A DNA stretch of 64,000 bases from Luteimicrobium sp042670205 (GCF_042670205.1 NZ_JBHUWD010000006.1:62001-126000), one strand, 5' to 3'; counted from the first letter of the stretch, positions 32,364 to 41,388 are shown. The notes: a model not told the origin generated them from the letters alone. Numbers and translations are program-made.

Positions 32364-33407
32364 ATGACCGACCCCGCGCTCCGGCTGTCCGTGCTCGACC
32401 TCGTCCCCGTCCGGTCGGACCAGTCGACGGGCGACGCGCTCGCCGCCACGCTGGCGCTGGCCCGGACCGCCGACGACCTCGGCTTCACCCGCTACTGGCT
32501 GGCCGAGCACCACAATATGCGCGCCGTCGCCGCCACCAACCCGCCGGTGCTCATGGCGCTCGTCGGATCGGCGACCTCGCGGATCCGGGTCGGCTCGGGC
32601 GGCGTCATGCTGCCCAATCACGCGGCGCTCGTCGTCGCCGAGCAGCTCGCGCTCCTCGAGGCGGCGTTCCCCGGGCGCGTCGACCTCGGCATCGGCCGCG
32701 CCCCCGGCAGCGACCCTGTGACGAGCCACCTGCTGCGCCGCGGCGTGCGCGACGACGTGGACGCCTTCCCCGACGACGTCGCGACCCTCGCCGGACTGCT
32801 CTCGCCGGGTGGGGTGTCGCTCGCGCTCGGGGCGCAGCGCTACGACTTGGCAGCCACCCCGAAGGCCACGACCGAGCCCACGATCTGGCTCCTCGGCTCG
32901 TCGATGTACTCCGCGCAGCTCGCCGCGGCCAACGGGATGCCCTACGTGTTCGCGAACCACTTCGGGGGCGGCGGCACGCTCGAGGCGCTCGCGGCCTACC
33001 GGTCCCAGTTCCGCCCGTCGGAGCGGCTCGCGGAGCCTCGGACGATCGGCGTCGTGAACGCGGTCGTCGCGGAGACCGCGGAGGAGGCGCGGCGGCTCGT
33101 GCTCCCGCAGGCGCGCAGCATGTGGCGGCTGCGGACCGGCGGCCCGCTCGCCCCGCAGGAACTCGTCGAGGACGCCGAGGCGGCCCCGCTGCCGGCAGCC
33201 GACCAGGCCGCCGCCGAGCGGCTCGCGCAGACGTGGATCGTCGGCTCGCCCGACGACGCGGCCGCGCAGGTGAAGGCCGTCGCGGCCGAGCTGCGCGCCG
33301 ACGAGATCATGGTCGCCCCGGTCGCCGGGGCCCACGCCGGGACGGATGCGACGTCGTCGCCGGCCCGCGAGGAGACCCTGCGGCTGCTCGCGTCGGCCCT
33401 GTTCTGA
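32364..33407 (+). CDS. LLM-class flavin-dependent oxidoreductase (MsnO8 group)
   Basis: 347 residues of the luciferase-like TIM-barrel family: LSVLDLVPVRSDQSTGDAL at the start, YWLAEHHNM near residue 48, IRVGSGGVMLPNHAALVVAEQLALL, and RVDLGIGRAPGSD. These are hallmarks of the MsnO8 sub-group of FMNH2-dependent monooxygenases. The substrate is unknown. It is a single gene followed by a 195-base gap before the helicase. Confidence 0.85.
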   Translation: MTDPALRLSVLDLVPVRSDQSTGDALAATLALARTADDLGFTRYWLAEHHNMRAVAATNPPVLMALVGSATSRIRVGSGGVMLPNHAALVVAEQLALLEAAFPGRVDLGIGRAPGSDPVTSHLLRRGVRDDVDAFPDDVATLAGLLSPGGVSLALGAQRYDLAATPKATTEPTIWLLGSSMYSAQLAAANGMPYVFANHFGGGGTLEALAAYRSQFRPSERLAEPRTIGVVNAVVAETAEEARRLVLPQARSMWRLRTGGPLAPQELVEDAEAAPLPAADQAAAERLAQTWIVGSPDDAAAQVKAVAAELRADEIMVAPVAGAHAGTDATSSPAREETLRLLASALF

Positions 33408-33602
33408 GGAGTTCCCAGGTCCGTGTGGGACACTAGAGACCAGGCAGCGCGACTCCCGCGCGCCTGACGTCGTGGAGATTCCCCCGAGACCCTCGCGCGG
33501 CGACCACGACCTACCCAACCCGTCCGGCCGGACCACCGGCCGACGAGGACGCGTGCGCGCGGCCCGTCGGCGGTCCCGTGCGCCGGGCGCGAGAGGCCTC
33601 TC

Positions 33603-35159
33603 ATGACATCCCGTTTCAGCGACTTCGCCCTGCCCGCCGCCGTCGTGCGCGCGCTGGCCGACCAGGGCATCGAGTCCCCGTTCCCCATCCAGACGGCGAC
33701 CCTGCCGGACACGCTCGCCGGGCGCGACGTGCTCGGCCGCGGCCGCACCGGCTCCGGCAAGACGCTCGCGTTCTCCCTGCCGGTCGTGACGCGCCTCGCC
33801 GCGTCGGGCGCCCGTCGCCAGGCGCGCCGCCCGCGCGCGCTCGTGCTCGCCCCGACCCGTGAGCTCGCGAACCAGATCGACGCGACCCTCGCGCCCCTCG
33901 CGAACGCGCTCGGGCTGCGCACCACGACCGTCTTCGGCGGCGTCGGGCAGGGCAAGCAGGTCGCCGCGCTCGACGCAGGCGTCGACGTGCTCGTCGCGTG
34001 CCCCGGCCGCCTCGAGGACCTCCTCAACCAGCGGCTCCTCACGCTCGACGGCATCGAGATCACGGTCCTTGACGAGGCCGACCACATGGCCGACCTCGGC
34101 TTCCTGCCGGGCGTGAAGCGGATCATGGACCGCACCCCCAAGCAGGGCCAGCGCCTTCTGTTCTCCGCGACCCTCGACAACGGCGTGGACAAGATCGTCC
34201 AGCGCTACCTGCACGAGCCGGTCACGCACGCCGTCGACCCGGCCGCCGCCCCGGTCGCCGAGATGACGCACCACGTCCTTCTCCTCGCGGACGCGGGCGT
34301 GAAGAAGCAGCTCGTCCACGACCTGGCGTCCGGCACGGGCCGTCGCGTGCTGTTCATGCGCACCAAGCACCAGGCCAAGAAGCTCGCCAAGCAGCTCACC
34401 GCCGACGGCGTCCCCGCCGTCGAGCTGCACGGGAACCTTGGCCAGGGCGCGCGCGAGCGCAACCTCGAGGCGTTCACGTCGGGCGCGGTCAAGGTTCTCG
34501 TCGCGACCGACATCGCGGCGCGCGGGATCCACGTCGACGAGGTCGAGCTCGTCGTGCACGTCGACCCGCCCGCCGAGCACAAGGCGTACCTGCACCGGTC
34601 CGGCCGGACCGCGCGCGCCGGCTCGGGCGGCGACGTCGTGACCCTCGTCCTCCCGGAGCAGACCGGCGACGTCAAGGACCTGCTGCGCAAGGCGCGGATC
34701 ACGGCGACGCCCCGACGCACGGGCGTCGGCGACCCGCAGGTCGAGGCGCTCGTCGGTGAGCGCGCCGCGTACGTGGCGCCTGCAGCCCCGGCTGCGCCGC
34801 AGCAGCGCGGCGGCGGTGCGAAGGCTTCGGCCGGCACGGCGCCTTCGGGCGGGAGCTCGTCCGGGCGGCGTCGCCGGGGCCGCGGCGGGTCCGGAGCGGC
34901 AGGCGGCGGCCAGCAGCAGGCCGCGCGCGGCGCCCAGGGCGGTCAGCGCTCCCAGGGCCAGCGCCAGGCGGCGCAGCCCGCCCAGGCACAGCGGCAGACG
35001 GCGCAGCCCGCGGGAACCCGGGGCGGCGCCGGACGCGCGGCGAACGGCTCGCAGGCCGGTGGCTCGGCCGCCGGTGCCGGTCGTCGCCGGGGCGGTCGCG
35101 GCCGCGCCCAGCGCGGTGCCGGCAGCCCGGCGGTCTACTCCACGTCCACCCCGCGCTGA
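33603..35159 (+). CDS. DEAD-box ATP-dependent RNA helicase
   Basis: 518 residues. Helicase motifs in order: Q-motif ESPFPIQTATLP, motif I GRTGSGKT near residue 50, PTRELANQ, DEADHMADLG, SAT, LVATDIAARGIHVDEV and HRSGRTARAG. From about residue 370 the chain becomes a low-complexity tail rich in Gly, Gln, Arg and Ala, probably for RNA binding. The roughly 190-base upstream region is large enough for a long 5' leader, common for this family, and contains TAGAGA near 33435 as a possible -10. A strong terminator follows. Confidence 0.92.
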   Translation: MTSRFSDFALPAAVVRALADQGIESPFPIQTATLPDTLAGRDVLGRGRTGSGKTLAFSLPVVTRLAASGARRQARRPRALVLAPTRELANQIDATLAPLANALGLRTTTVFGGVGQGKQVAALDAGVDVLVACPGRLEDLLNQRLLTLDGIEITVLDEADHMADLGFLPGVKRIMDRTPKQGQRLLFSATLDNGVDKIVQRYLHEPVTHAVDPAAAPVAEMTHHVLLLADAGVKKQLVHDLASGTGRRVLFMRTKHQAKKLAKQLTADGVPAVELHGNLGQGARERNLEAFTSGAVKVLVATDIAARGIHVDEVELVVHVDPPAEHKAYLHRSGRTARAGSGGDVVTLVLPEQTGDVKDLLRKARITATPRRTGVGDPQVEALVGERAAYVAPAAPAAPQQRGGGAKASAGTAPSGGSSSGRRRRGRGGSGAAGGGQQQAARGAQGGQRSQGQRQAAQPAQAQRQTAQPAGTRGGAGRAANGSQAGGSAAGAGRRRGGRGRAQRGAGSPAVYSTSTPR

Positions 35160-35190
35160 CCCGGCGGCGCCTCGCGACGCCCGCGAGATG

Positions 35191-35243
35191 CCGAGAGACG
35201 GCCGAGACACCGAGCTTGCAACGGTGTCCCGGCCGTCTCTCGG
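35191..35243. terminator. 22-bp hairpin terminator
   Basis: Arms 35191-35212 and 35222-35243 pair over 22 bases with one mismatch and a 9-nt loop, followed by TTTCTC. It is placed 31 bases after the helicase stop and before msrB. Confidence 0.75.
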
Positions 35244-35304
35244 TTTCTCGGCGTGGGTGGAACAGTCCGGCCCGGCCTAGGGTTGGACCAGCCGGAGGTG
35301 CCTG

Positions 35305-35748
35305 ATGTCCCTGAACAACCTGTTCTCCCAGCCCGGCCCCGCGAACGGCTACGAGGTCACGAAGACCGACGCCGAGTGGAAGGCCGAGCTCGACCCCCAG
35401 GAGTACGCCGTGCTGCGGCACGCCGCGACCGAGCGTCCCTGGACGGGCGAGCTCCTCGACGAGAAGCGCACCGGCGTCTACCGGTGTCGGGCGTGCGGCC
35501 AGGAGCTCTTCCGCTCCGACACCAAGTTCGACTCGCACTGCGGGTGGCCGAGCTTCTTCAAGCCGCAGGACTCGGACGCGGTCGAGCTGATCGAGGACCG
35601 CACGCACGGCATGGTGCGCACCGAGGTGCGTTGCGCGCGCTGCGGCTCGCACCTGGGCCACGTCTTCGACGACGCGCCCCAGACCCCGACCGGCGACCGC
35701 TACTGCATGAACTCCGTGTCGCTGAGCTTCGCGCCGGCCGGGGAGTGA
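35305..35748 (+). CDS. msrB: Peptide-methionine (R)-S-oxide reductase
   Basis: 147 residues. The structural zinc is held by CRAC and CARCGSHLGHVF; the catalytic Cys is in GDRYCMNSVSLSF near the C-terminus. FDSHCGWPSFF, with the substrate-binding Trp, is present. MsrB repairs R-methionine sulfoxide with thioredoxin as reductant. There is no signal peptide, so it acts in the cytoplasm. Its stop lies four bases from the end of the convergent MarR gene. Confidence 0.95.
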   Translation: MSLNNLFSQPGPANGYEVTKTDAEWKAELDPQEYAVLRHAATERPWTGELLDEKRTGVYRCRACGQELFRSDTKFDSHCGWPSFFKPQDSDAVELIEDRTHGMVRTEVRCARCGSHLGHVFDDAPQTPTGDRYCMNSVSLSFAPAGE

Positions 35749-35752
35749 CCCG

Positions 35753-36268
35753 CTAGTCGGCGGCCCGGCCGCGGACCGCGTCGACGCTCGCGCTGTAGCG
35801 GGCGAGCAGGTCCGCGAGGGCGGAGACGTCGTCGTCGGGCCAGTCGGCGAACACCTGGCCGAGGTAGTCGAGGCGTGCGGTGCGGGCGGCCTCGACGTGC
35901 GCGTGACCGGACTCGGTTGCGGTCAGGAGCTGGCCGCGGTTGTCCTCCGGGTCGACCGCGCGGTGGATGAGGCCGAGCTCGTCGAGGCGGCTGAGCTGGC
36001 GCGAGATGGTGGCCCGGCCGATGCCGAACCGGCGGGCGAGCTCGGTGGCGTGGACGCCCGGCTCGGCCGAGATGATCGCGAGGAGCGGGTAGGCGCTCGC
36101 GTCGAGGTCGGGGTGGATGCGTCGCGCGAGCTCGGCCTGGGCTGCTGCGGCGCGCCGGAGCACGATCCGGAGCTCCTGCTCGACACGGTTGAGGGACGCG
36201 GGGGCCTCGGTGCCCACGGTCGCGGCCGGGCTGGGACCGGCGGTGCTGCCAGTAGTCATGCGGACCAT
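35753..36268 (-). CDS. MarR-family transcriptional regulator
   Basis: 171 residues if read from ATG 36268; an ATG at 36259 would give 168, and neither has a clear ribosome site. The winged helix spans about 60-115 (HATELARRFGIGRATISRQLSRLDELGLIHR, then the wing DPEDNRGQLLTAT). It probably senses a small phenolic or drug-like ligand. A large hairpin separates it from the efflux gene upstream, so it is a separate transcript and not simply the last gene of that operon. Confidence 0.85.
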   Translation of the reverse strand: MVRMTTGSTAGPSPAATVGTEAPASLNRVEQELRIVLRRAAAAQAELARRIHPDLDASAYPLLAIISAEPGVHATELARRFGIGRATISRQLSRLDELGLIHRAVDPEDNRGQLLTATESGHAHVEAARTARLDYLGQVFADWPDDDVSALADLLARYSASVDAVRGRAAD

Positions 36269-36277
36269 TGTGACGGC

Positions 36278-36315
36278 AACGGGGCGGCTCCCACCACAGT
36301 GGGAGCCGCCCCGTT
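36278..36315. terminator. 17-bp perfect hairpin terminator
   Basis: Arms 36278-36294 and 36299-36315 with a 4-nt loop. It lies 20 bases downstream of the leftward MFS gene and just before the MarR gene at 36268. Confidence 0.8.
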
Positions 36316-36334
36316 CGTGTGCGTGTCCTGTGCG

Positions 36335-38059
36335 TCAGCCCTGGCCGGCGCTCTGCACGCGGTCGGCGGGCCGCTCGCCGGTCTCCTCCGAGCTCACGGG
36401 CGCGACCACGGACATGGCGGTGTCGAGCTCCGCGCGCTGCTCGGCCTGCGCGGGCGTCAGGTCGCCGGCGCCGGCAGCCTCCTCCTGGAGGAGCTCCACG
36501 CCGGACTTGGTGCCGAGCGGGATCTCCTTGAGGAACAGGCAGGCGATCGCGGCGATCAGGGCCAGCGGTGCGGCGATCAGGAAGATCTCGGCGACCCCGT
36601 CGCCGTAGGCCTTCTCGACGACCGTCGCCACCGGGGCGGGGAGCTGGCTGATCTCGGGCAGGGCACCGCCCGACCCCATCGAGTCGATGCCGAGGTGGGC
36701 GAGGCCCGCGGCGATCGAGTCCGTCACCTTGGTGTTGAGGACGGCACCCAGGACGGACACGCCGATCGCGCCGCCGAGCGTGCGGAAGAAGGCGACCGTC
36801 GCGGTCCCGGATCCGATCTCGTGGACGTCCAGCGTGTTCTGGACGGCGAGAACCAGGTTCTGCATGAGCATGCCGGTCCCGACGCCCACGACGAACAGGA
36901 ACACGCTGAGCGTCACGAAGCTCGTCTGGTAGTCGATCGTGGACATGAGGAGGAGGCCGCCCGTGAGGAGCACGCCGCCCGTGACCATGAAGTACTTGTA
37001 GCGGCCGGTCCTCGCGATCAGGTTCCCGATCACGATCGACGCGAGGAACGTCCCGACGACCATCGGGATGGTCAGGAGGCCGGACTCGGTCGGGGTCTTG
37101 CCCTTGGCGATCTGGATGTACTGGCTCAGGAAGACGCTCGAGCCGAACATCGCGACGCCGACCGCGATGCTCGCGACGACCGCGAGCACGAACGTGCTGT
37201 TCTTGAACAGGTGCAGCGGGATGATCGCGTCGAGCTTCTCGTGCTTCTCGACGAGGAGCGCCGCGACGAGCGCGACGACGGCGCCGCCGACCATCGCGAA
37301 CGTCTGCCACGAGATCCAGTCGAAGTTGGTGCCGGCGAACGTCACCCAGAGGAGGAGGAGCGCCACGCCCACGGAGATGAGGGCCGCGCCCCAGTAGTCG
37401 ATCTTCGCGTCGCCCTTGCTGCGCTTGGGCAGGTGCAGCGTCTTCTGCAGGACGGCGATCGCGGCGATCGCGAACGGCAGGCCGACGAAGAAGTTGTAGC
37501 GCCACCCGATCGAGTCGGTGAGCGTGCCGCCGAGGATCGGGCCGCCGACCATCGAGATGGCCATGACGCCGCCCATGAGGCCCATGTACTTGCCGCGCTC
37601 GCGCGGGGAGACGATGTCGGCGATGAGGACGGTGCCCAGTGCGGTCAGACCGCCGGCGCCGATGCCCTGGAAGGCGCGGAAGGCGATGAGCTCGCCGACG
37701 CCCTGGGACAGGCCCGCCGCGGCGGACGACAGCACGGTGATGATCAGCGCGAGCTGGATGAGCAGCTTGCGGTTGGTCATGTCGGCGAGCTTGCCCCAGA
37801 TGGGGGTGGTGATCGTCGTGGTGAGGAGGGTCGCCGTGACGACCCAGGTGTAGGAGCTCCCCGAGCCGTGGAGCTCGGAGACGATCTTGGGGAGGGACGA
37901 CGAGACGACGGAGGTCGCGAGGAGCGCGACGAACATCCCGAGGAGGATGCCCGACATCGCCTCGAGCGTCTCGCGCCGGGACATGGCGGGCTTGTCGGAG
38001 TGCCGCCCGGTCGTCGAGGGTGAACCCTGCGAGACCGCGGCTTCGGTGGTGGTGGTCAT
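36335..38059 (-). CDS. MFS drug efflux transporter, DHA2 family (14 spans)
   Basis: 574 residues with about 14 hydrophobic spans. Motif A appears as WGKLADMTNRKLL, motif C as GGPILGGTLTDSIGWRYNFF near residue 170, and FRAFQGIGAGGL is typical of EmrB/QacA-type exporters. These proton antiporters expel diverse drugs. It is co-transcribed with the MarR gene at 38056 (ATGA overlap), which presumably represses it through the TTGCT palindromes upstream. A hairpin terminator follows. Confidence 0.92.
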   Translation of the reverse strand: MTTTTEAAVSQGSPSTTGRHSDKPAMSRRETLEAMSGILLGMFVALLATSVVSSSLPKIVSELHGSGSSYTWVVTATLLTTTITTPIWGKLADMTNRKLLIQLALIITVLSSAAAGLSQGVGELIAFRAFQGIGAGGLTALGTVLIADIVSPRERGKYMGLMGGVMAISMVGGPILGGTLTDSIGWRYNFFVGLPFAIAAIAVLQKTLHLPKRSKGDAKIDYWGAALISVGVALLLLWVTFAGTNFDWISWQTFAMVGGAVVALVAALLVEKHEKLDAIIPLHLFKNSTFVLAVVASIAVGVAMFGSSVFLSQYIQIAKGKTPTESGLLTIPMVVGTFLASIVIGNLIARTGRYKYFMVTGGVLLTGGLLLMSTIDYQTSFVTLSVFLFVVGVGTGMLMQNLVLAVQNTLDVHEIGSGTATVAFFRTLGGAIGVSVLGAVLNTKVTDSIAAGLAHLGIDSMGSGGALPEISQLPAPVATVVEKAYGDGVAEIFLIAAPLALIAAIACLFLKEIPLGTKSGVELLQEEAAGAGDLTPAQAEQRAELDTAMSVVAPVSSEETGERPADRVQSAGQG

Positions 38060-38628
38060 GCGGTGGTGCTCTTTCCGGTCGCACGGTGGTCAGGGGTGTC
38101 GTGGTGCCGGACGACGCTGTCCGCGATCTTGCGAAGCTGCAGGACGGCGTCCTGCAGCTCGTCCGGGGACCAGTCCCCGAAGACGTCTCGGGCGCGCTCG
38201 CGCCAGGCGCCGAACGCCTCGGCGGCGAGGTCGCGCCCGCTGTCGGTGAGGGCGAGCGTGCGCGCCCTGCGGTCGTCTTCGCCGACCTCGCGGACGACGT
38301 ACCCGTCGCGGACGAGGGCGCCGACCTGGCGGCTCGCGACGGAGACGTCGATGCGCATCACGTGGGCGAGGTCGCCGATCTGCAGCGGGACCTCGTTCTT
38401 CTCGAGGATCCGAAGGACGGCGAGGCTCGACCGGGCGCAGCCCAGCTCGCGGGCCGTCGCGGTCGCGGACTCGCGCTGGGCGCGGCCGAGGTCTTCGAGC
38501 GCGCTCACGAGGCCGTCGACGGTCGCCGCGTCCGCGCCGAGCCCGGGGATGCCACGGCGCGCGTGGAGGGTGGGTGCCACGGCGGGGGCCGGTGCGTCCG
38601 ACGGCGCCGTGGGGGTGAGGGTGGTCAT
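38056..38628 (-). CDS. MarR-family repressor of the efflux operon
   Basis: 190 residues from ATG 38628; a longer start would read through the operator. The winged helix covers about 80-140 (LQIGDLAHVMRIDVSVASRQVGALVRDGYVVRE, then wing EDDRRARTLALT). It is the first gene before the DHA2 transporter and overlaps it by four bases, the classic autoregulated MarR-exporter arrangement. The repeated TTGCT palindromes between it and the divergent gene at 38778 are the likely binding sites. Confidence 0.85.
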   Translation of the reverse strand: MTTLTPTAPSDAPAPAVAPTLHARRGIPGLGADAATVDGLVSALEDLGRAQRESATATARELGCARSSLAVLRILEKNEVPLQIGDLAHVMRIDVSVASRQVGALVRDGYVVREVGEDDRRARTLALTDSGRDLAAEAFGAWRERARDVFGDWSPDELQDAVLQLRKIADSVVRHHDTPDHRATGKSTTA

Positions 38629-38673
38629 GCTGCCTGCCTGTTCTCCGGACCGGCGGGGTGCCCTCCGGAACAT

Positions 38674-38726
38674 TTGCTCTTAGCAATCATACGACGCTTG
38701 CTTGCGTCAAGCAACTAGAAGTTGCT
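38674..38726. promoter_or_regulatory. Clustered TTGCT palindromes, probable MarR operator
   Basis: Three inverted repeats in 53 bases: TTGCT-N3-AGCAA (38674-38686), TTGCTTG-N3-CAAGCAA (38698-38714) and AGCAAC-N5-GTTGCT (38710-38726). The last two share a half-site. All are built from the same TTGCT half-site, and the block is AT-richer than its surroundings. It lies between the divergent MarR-exporter operon and the gene at 38778. Confidence 0.7.
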
Positions 38727-38777
38727 GTGCTGCCGCGGTGGGATCTCCGGGGTGGCCCCGCGTGCGAGGCTGAAGAC

Positions 38778-39425
38778 ATGACACCGCCCCCCGACGAGCG
38801 ATCCCGGCGACCCCGGCGGCCCGCGATGCTCGACCCGCGCGACGCCGACGAGATCCCCGGCGACCTCGACCCCGCCCTCCGGGACCAGGTCGCGCACACC
38901 ACGGCCGGCGCGCTCGTCCGGGGCGCCCGCGAGACCGAGGACCCCGCCGTCGTCGACCGCCTGGTGCGGCTCGTCGAGCGCGAGGGCCTCGACGTCGTCG
39001 CCGGGCTCTGGTCCGACGCCGCGCCCGCGAGCCTGCCCGGTGCCCTCTGGCGGCTCTACGCGCTGCGCGAGTGGGTCCGCCGCGACGGCGAGGTCGTCGC
39101 GCTGCGCTACCGGCTCGGCGTGCATGCGGCACCCGTCGCGGAGGTCGTGGCCGGCGTCGCGAGCCCGCCCGGGCCCGACGAGGTGCGTCGCGTCGCCGAC
39201 GACGTCCTCTCCGGCGTCTACACCGGCGACCTCGCCGTCGCGCTCGAGCGCGCGGCCGCGTTCTGTCGCATCCTCGCCATCGGCGCCACGCACGACGCCG
39301 ACTCCCGTGACGACATCGACGCCGACTGGGCGCAGCGCCTCACGCGAGGGGCGGCGTCGCTCCAGCGGACCGCCGAGGAGCTCGAGCACGCGGCGTCCCT
39401 CTGGCGTCAGGGCAAGCTCGACTGA
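38778..39425 (+). CDS. Uncharacterised actinobacterial protein
   Basis: 215 residues from ATG 38778, soluble, acidic and mostly helical. It contains LDPRDADEIPGDLDPALRDQVAHTTA near the start, LWRLYALREWVRRDG in the middle and TAEELEHAASLWRQGKLD at the end, with no recognisable catalytic or DNA-binding motif. I recall similar proteins in Cellulomonas relatives but no supported function. It is divergent from the MarR-exporter operon and may share the operator region. Confidence 0.6.
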   Translation: MTPPPDERSRRPRRPAMLDPRDADEIPGDLDPALRDQVAHTTAGALVRGARETEDPAVVDRLVRLVEREGLDVVAGLWSDAAPASLPGALWRLYALREWVRRDGEVVALRYRLGVHAAPVAEVVAGVASPPGPDEVRRVADDVLSGVYTGDLAVALERAAAFCRILAIGATHDADSRDDIDADWAQRLTRGAASLQRTAEELEHAASLWRQGKLD

Positions 39426-39508
39426 GGGGTGTTGGGGGCTCGTCCGGACGCCTCCGCAGGTCAGCGCGCGGAGGGGCGTGACGTCGTCGGGCACGGGCGC
39501 GCGACCCG

Positions 39509-39514
39509 TAGAAT
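39509..39514 (+). promoter_or_regulatory. -10 hexamer before the phosphate operon leader
   Basis: TAGAAT, the closest match to TATAAT noted in the window, predicts a start near 39521. That is where the closing stem of the structured leader begins. A second candidate, TACATT at 39660-39665, lies nearer the gene. Confidence 0.5.
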
Positions 39515-39521
39515 GGAGGCG

Positions 39522-39608
39522 CGACACCGGGTCGCGGTAGCCCCGGGCTCCACACTCAGCCGCTACGAGCGGCCTTCGCGCCGACAGGCGCTCTGCGGCC
39601 CGGTGTCG
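39522..39608 (+). other. Structured 5' leader of the DUF47-Pit operon (candidate)
   Basis: CGACACCGGG at 39522-39531 pairs perfectly with 39599-39608, enclosing the small hairpins GCCGC-TACGA-GCGGC and GCGCC-GACA-GGCGC. The result is a branched fold of about 87 nt starting at the predicted transcription start. It is not a tRNA and matches no riboswitch I recognise. The rest of the 302-base gap (39426-39727) contains a GTTACA direct repeat (39634 and 39658) and no gene. Confidence 0.35.
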
Positions 39609-39727
39609 TCTCACCAGCACACGACACGCCACGGTTACAAGGCGCCCCGACCGCTCCGTTACATTGGAACCGTCCTGCGGGGCCACGACACGCGCGTAGC
39701 CCCTCGCACCCCCCTCCGGAGCCCACC

Positions 39728-40348
39728 GTGCCCCTGCGCCTGACGCCGCGCGACACCACGTTCTTCGACCTGCTGACCGAGCTCGCCAAGCACCTCGTGA
39801 CGGGGTCGAACCTGCTCGCCGAGATGCTCGGTGCCGACCGCCCCGAGCGCAAGGAGCTCGCCAAGCAGCTCAGCGAGGCCGAGCACGACGCCGACGAGTC
39901 GACGCACTCGATCATGCGTCGGCTCAACCAGACGTTCGTGACGCCGTTCGACCGCGACGACATCTACGAGCTGACCTCGTCGCTCGACGACTGCATGGAC
40001 TACATGGAGGAGGCGGCGGACCTCATCGTCCTGTACCGGATCGGCGAGCTGCCCGCGCGGGTCTCCGACCAGGTCCAGGTGCTGCAGCGCGCCGCCGAGC
40101 TGACCGCCGAGGCGATGCCGCGCCTGCGGTCCATGAACGACCTCGCCGAGTACTGGGTCGAGGTCAACCGCCTCGAGAACCAGGCCGACAAGGCCCACCG
40201 CAAGCTCCTCGCGGAGCTGTTCGACAACGTGTCCGACCCGATCGAGCTCATGAAGCTCAAGGAGATCGTGGAGATCCTCGAGGCTGCGGCCGACGGTTTC
40301 GAGAAGGTGGCGAACACCGTCGAGACCATCGCGCTCAAGGAGTCCTGA
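39728..40348 (+). CDS. DUF47/PhoU-like protein associated with phosphate transport
   Basis: 206 residues from GTG 39728. It is almost wholly helical, with PhoU-like metal-binding motifs in EAEHDADESTHSIM and TSSLDDCMDYMEEAADLI and a repeat ENQADKAHRKLLAEL. This family is usually encoded beside Pit phosphate transporters and is thought to regulate them. It precedes pit by six bases, so the two are one operon. Its long leader may carry a regulatory RNA fold. Confidence 0.9.
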   Translation: MPLRLTPRDTTFFDLLTELAKHLVTGSNLLAEMLGADRPERKELAKQLSEAEHDADESTHSIMRRLNQTFVTPFDRDDIYELTSSLDDCMDYMEEAADLIVLYRIGELPARVSDQVQVLQRAAELTAEAMPRLRSMNDLAEYWVEVNRLENQADKAHRKLLAELFDNVSDPIELMKLKEIVEILEAAADGFEKVANTVETIALKES

Positions 40349-40354
40349 GCCCCG

Positions 40355-41359
40355 GTGGAAGCGGCACTCGTCGTCGTCATCGTCGCGCTCGCCCTCGGGT
40401 TCGACTACACCAACGGCTTCCACGACGCGGCGAACGCGATCGCGACGTCCGTCTCGACGCGGGCCCTGACGCCCCGCGTCGCGCTGAGCATGGCCGCCGT
40501 CATGAACTTCGTCGGCGCGCTGCTCGGGACGGCCGTCGCCGAGACCATCGCCAAGTCGATCGTGGACCTCGGGGACGCGTCCAACAACCAGTCGTTGACC
40601 GTCATCCTGTGCGCGCTGATCGGCGCGACCTGCTGGAACCTCATCACCTGGTGGTTCGGCCTGCCGTCGTCGTCGACGCACGCGCTCATCGGCGGGCTCG
40701 TCGGTGCGGGCGTCGTCGGCGGCCTGGGGATCTACTGGAGCTCGGTCGTCGACAAGGTCGTCATCCCGATGGTCTTCTCGCCCGTGCTCGGCTTCTGCCT
40801 CGCGTTCGCGGTGATGCTCGGGGTGCTCTGGCTCTTCCGCAATGCGGCGCCGGCCAAGACGTTCCGCCGGTTCCGCCTGGCGCAGACCGTCTCGGCGTCC
40901 GCGATGGCCCTGGGGCACGGCCTCCAGGACGCGCAGAAGACCATGGGCGTCATCTACCTCGCGCTCCTCACGGTCGGCTGGGCCGACCCGAACGCGGGCA
41001 TCCCGCTGTGGGTCAAGATCTGCGCCGCCGGTGCGATCTCGCTCGGGACGTACTCGGGCGGCTGGCGCATCATGCGCACCCTCGGCCGCAAGATCATCGA
41101 GGTCGACCCGGCCCGGGGGTTCGTCGCCGAGTCCGTGTCCGCGTCGATCCTGTACGTGAGCGCGTTCGCGCTGCACGCCCCGGTCTCGACGACCCACACG
41201 GTGTCGTCCGCGATCATGGGCGTGGGGGCGACCAAGCGGCTCAGCGCCGTGCGCTGGGGCGTCGCGAAGAACATCGTGCTCGCGTGGGTGCTGACGCTGC
41301 CCGCCGCCGCGGCCGTGGCCGCGCTGTTCTACGTCGTCCTGCACCCGTTCCTGACGTAG
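40355..41359 (+). CDS. Inorganic phosphate transporter, Pit family
   Basis: 334 residues from GTG 40355 with about ten hydrophobic spans. The two inverted PHO-4 signatures are GFDYTNGFHDAANAIATSVSTRAL near residue 15 and, toward the C-terminus, SASILYVSAFALHAPVSTTHTV; GLPSSSTHALIGG is also present. Pit proteins carry metal-phosphate in symport with protons. A hairpin directly after the stop ends the operon. Confidence 0.93.
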   Translation: MEAALVVVIVALALGFDYTNGFHDAANAIATSVSTRALTPRVALSMAAVMNFVGALLGTAVAETIAKSIVDLGDASNNQSLTVILCALIGATCWNLITWWFGLPSSSTHALIGGLVGAGVVGGLGIYWSSVVDKVVIPMVFSPVLGFCLAFAVMLGVLWLFRNAAPAKTFRRFRLAQTVSASAMALGHGLQDAQKTMGVIYLALLTVGWADPNAGIPLWVKICAAGAISLGTYSGGWRIMRTLGRKIIEVDPARGFVAESVSASILYVSAFALHAPVSTTHTVSSAIMGVGATKRLSAVRWGVAKNIVLAWVLTLPAAAAVAALFYVVLHPFLT

Positions 41360-41388
41360 GGGCCTGGCAGAGCGGGTCGGCCAGGCCC
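41360..41388 (+). terminator. Hairpin terminator after pit
   Basis: GGGCCTGGC at 41360-41368 pairs with GCCAGGCCC at 41380-41388 across an 11-nt loop, starting one base after the pit stop codon. Confidence 0.55.

Noticed and set aside
39522..39608. The structured leader as a tRNA or SRP RNA
   Set aside because: It lacks a T-loop, an anticodon arm and the conserved SRP tetraloop domain.
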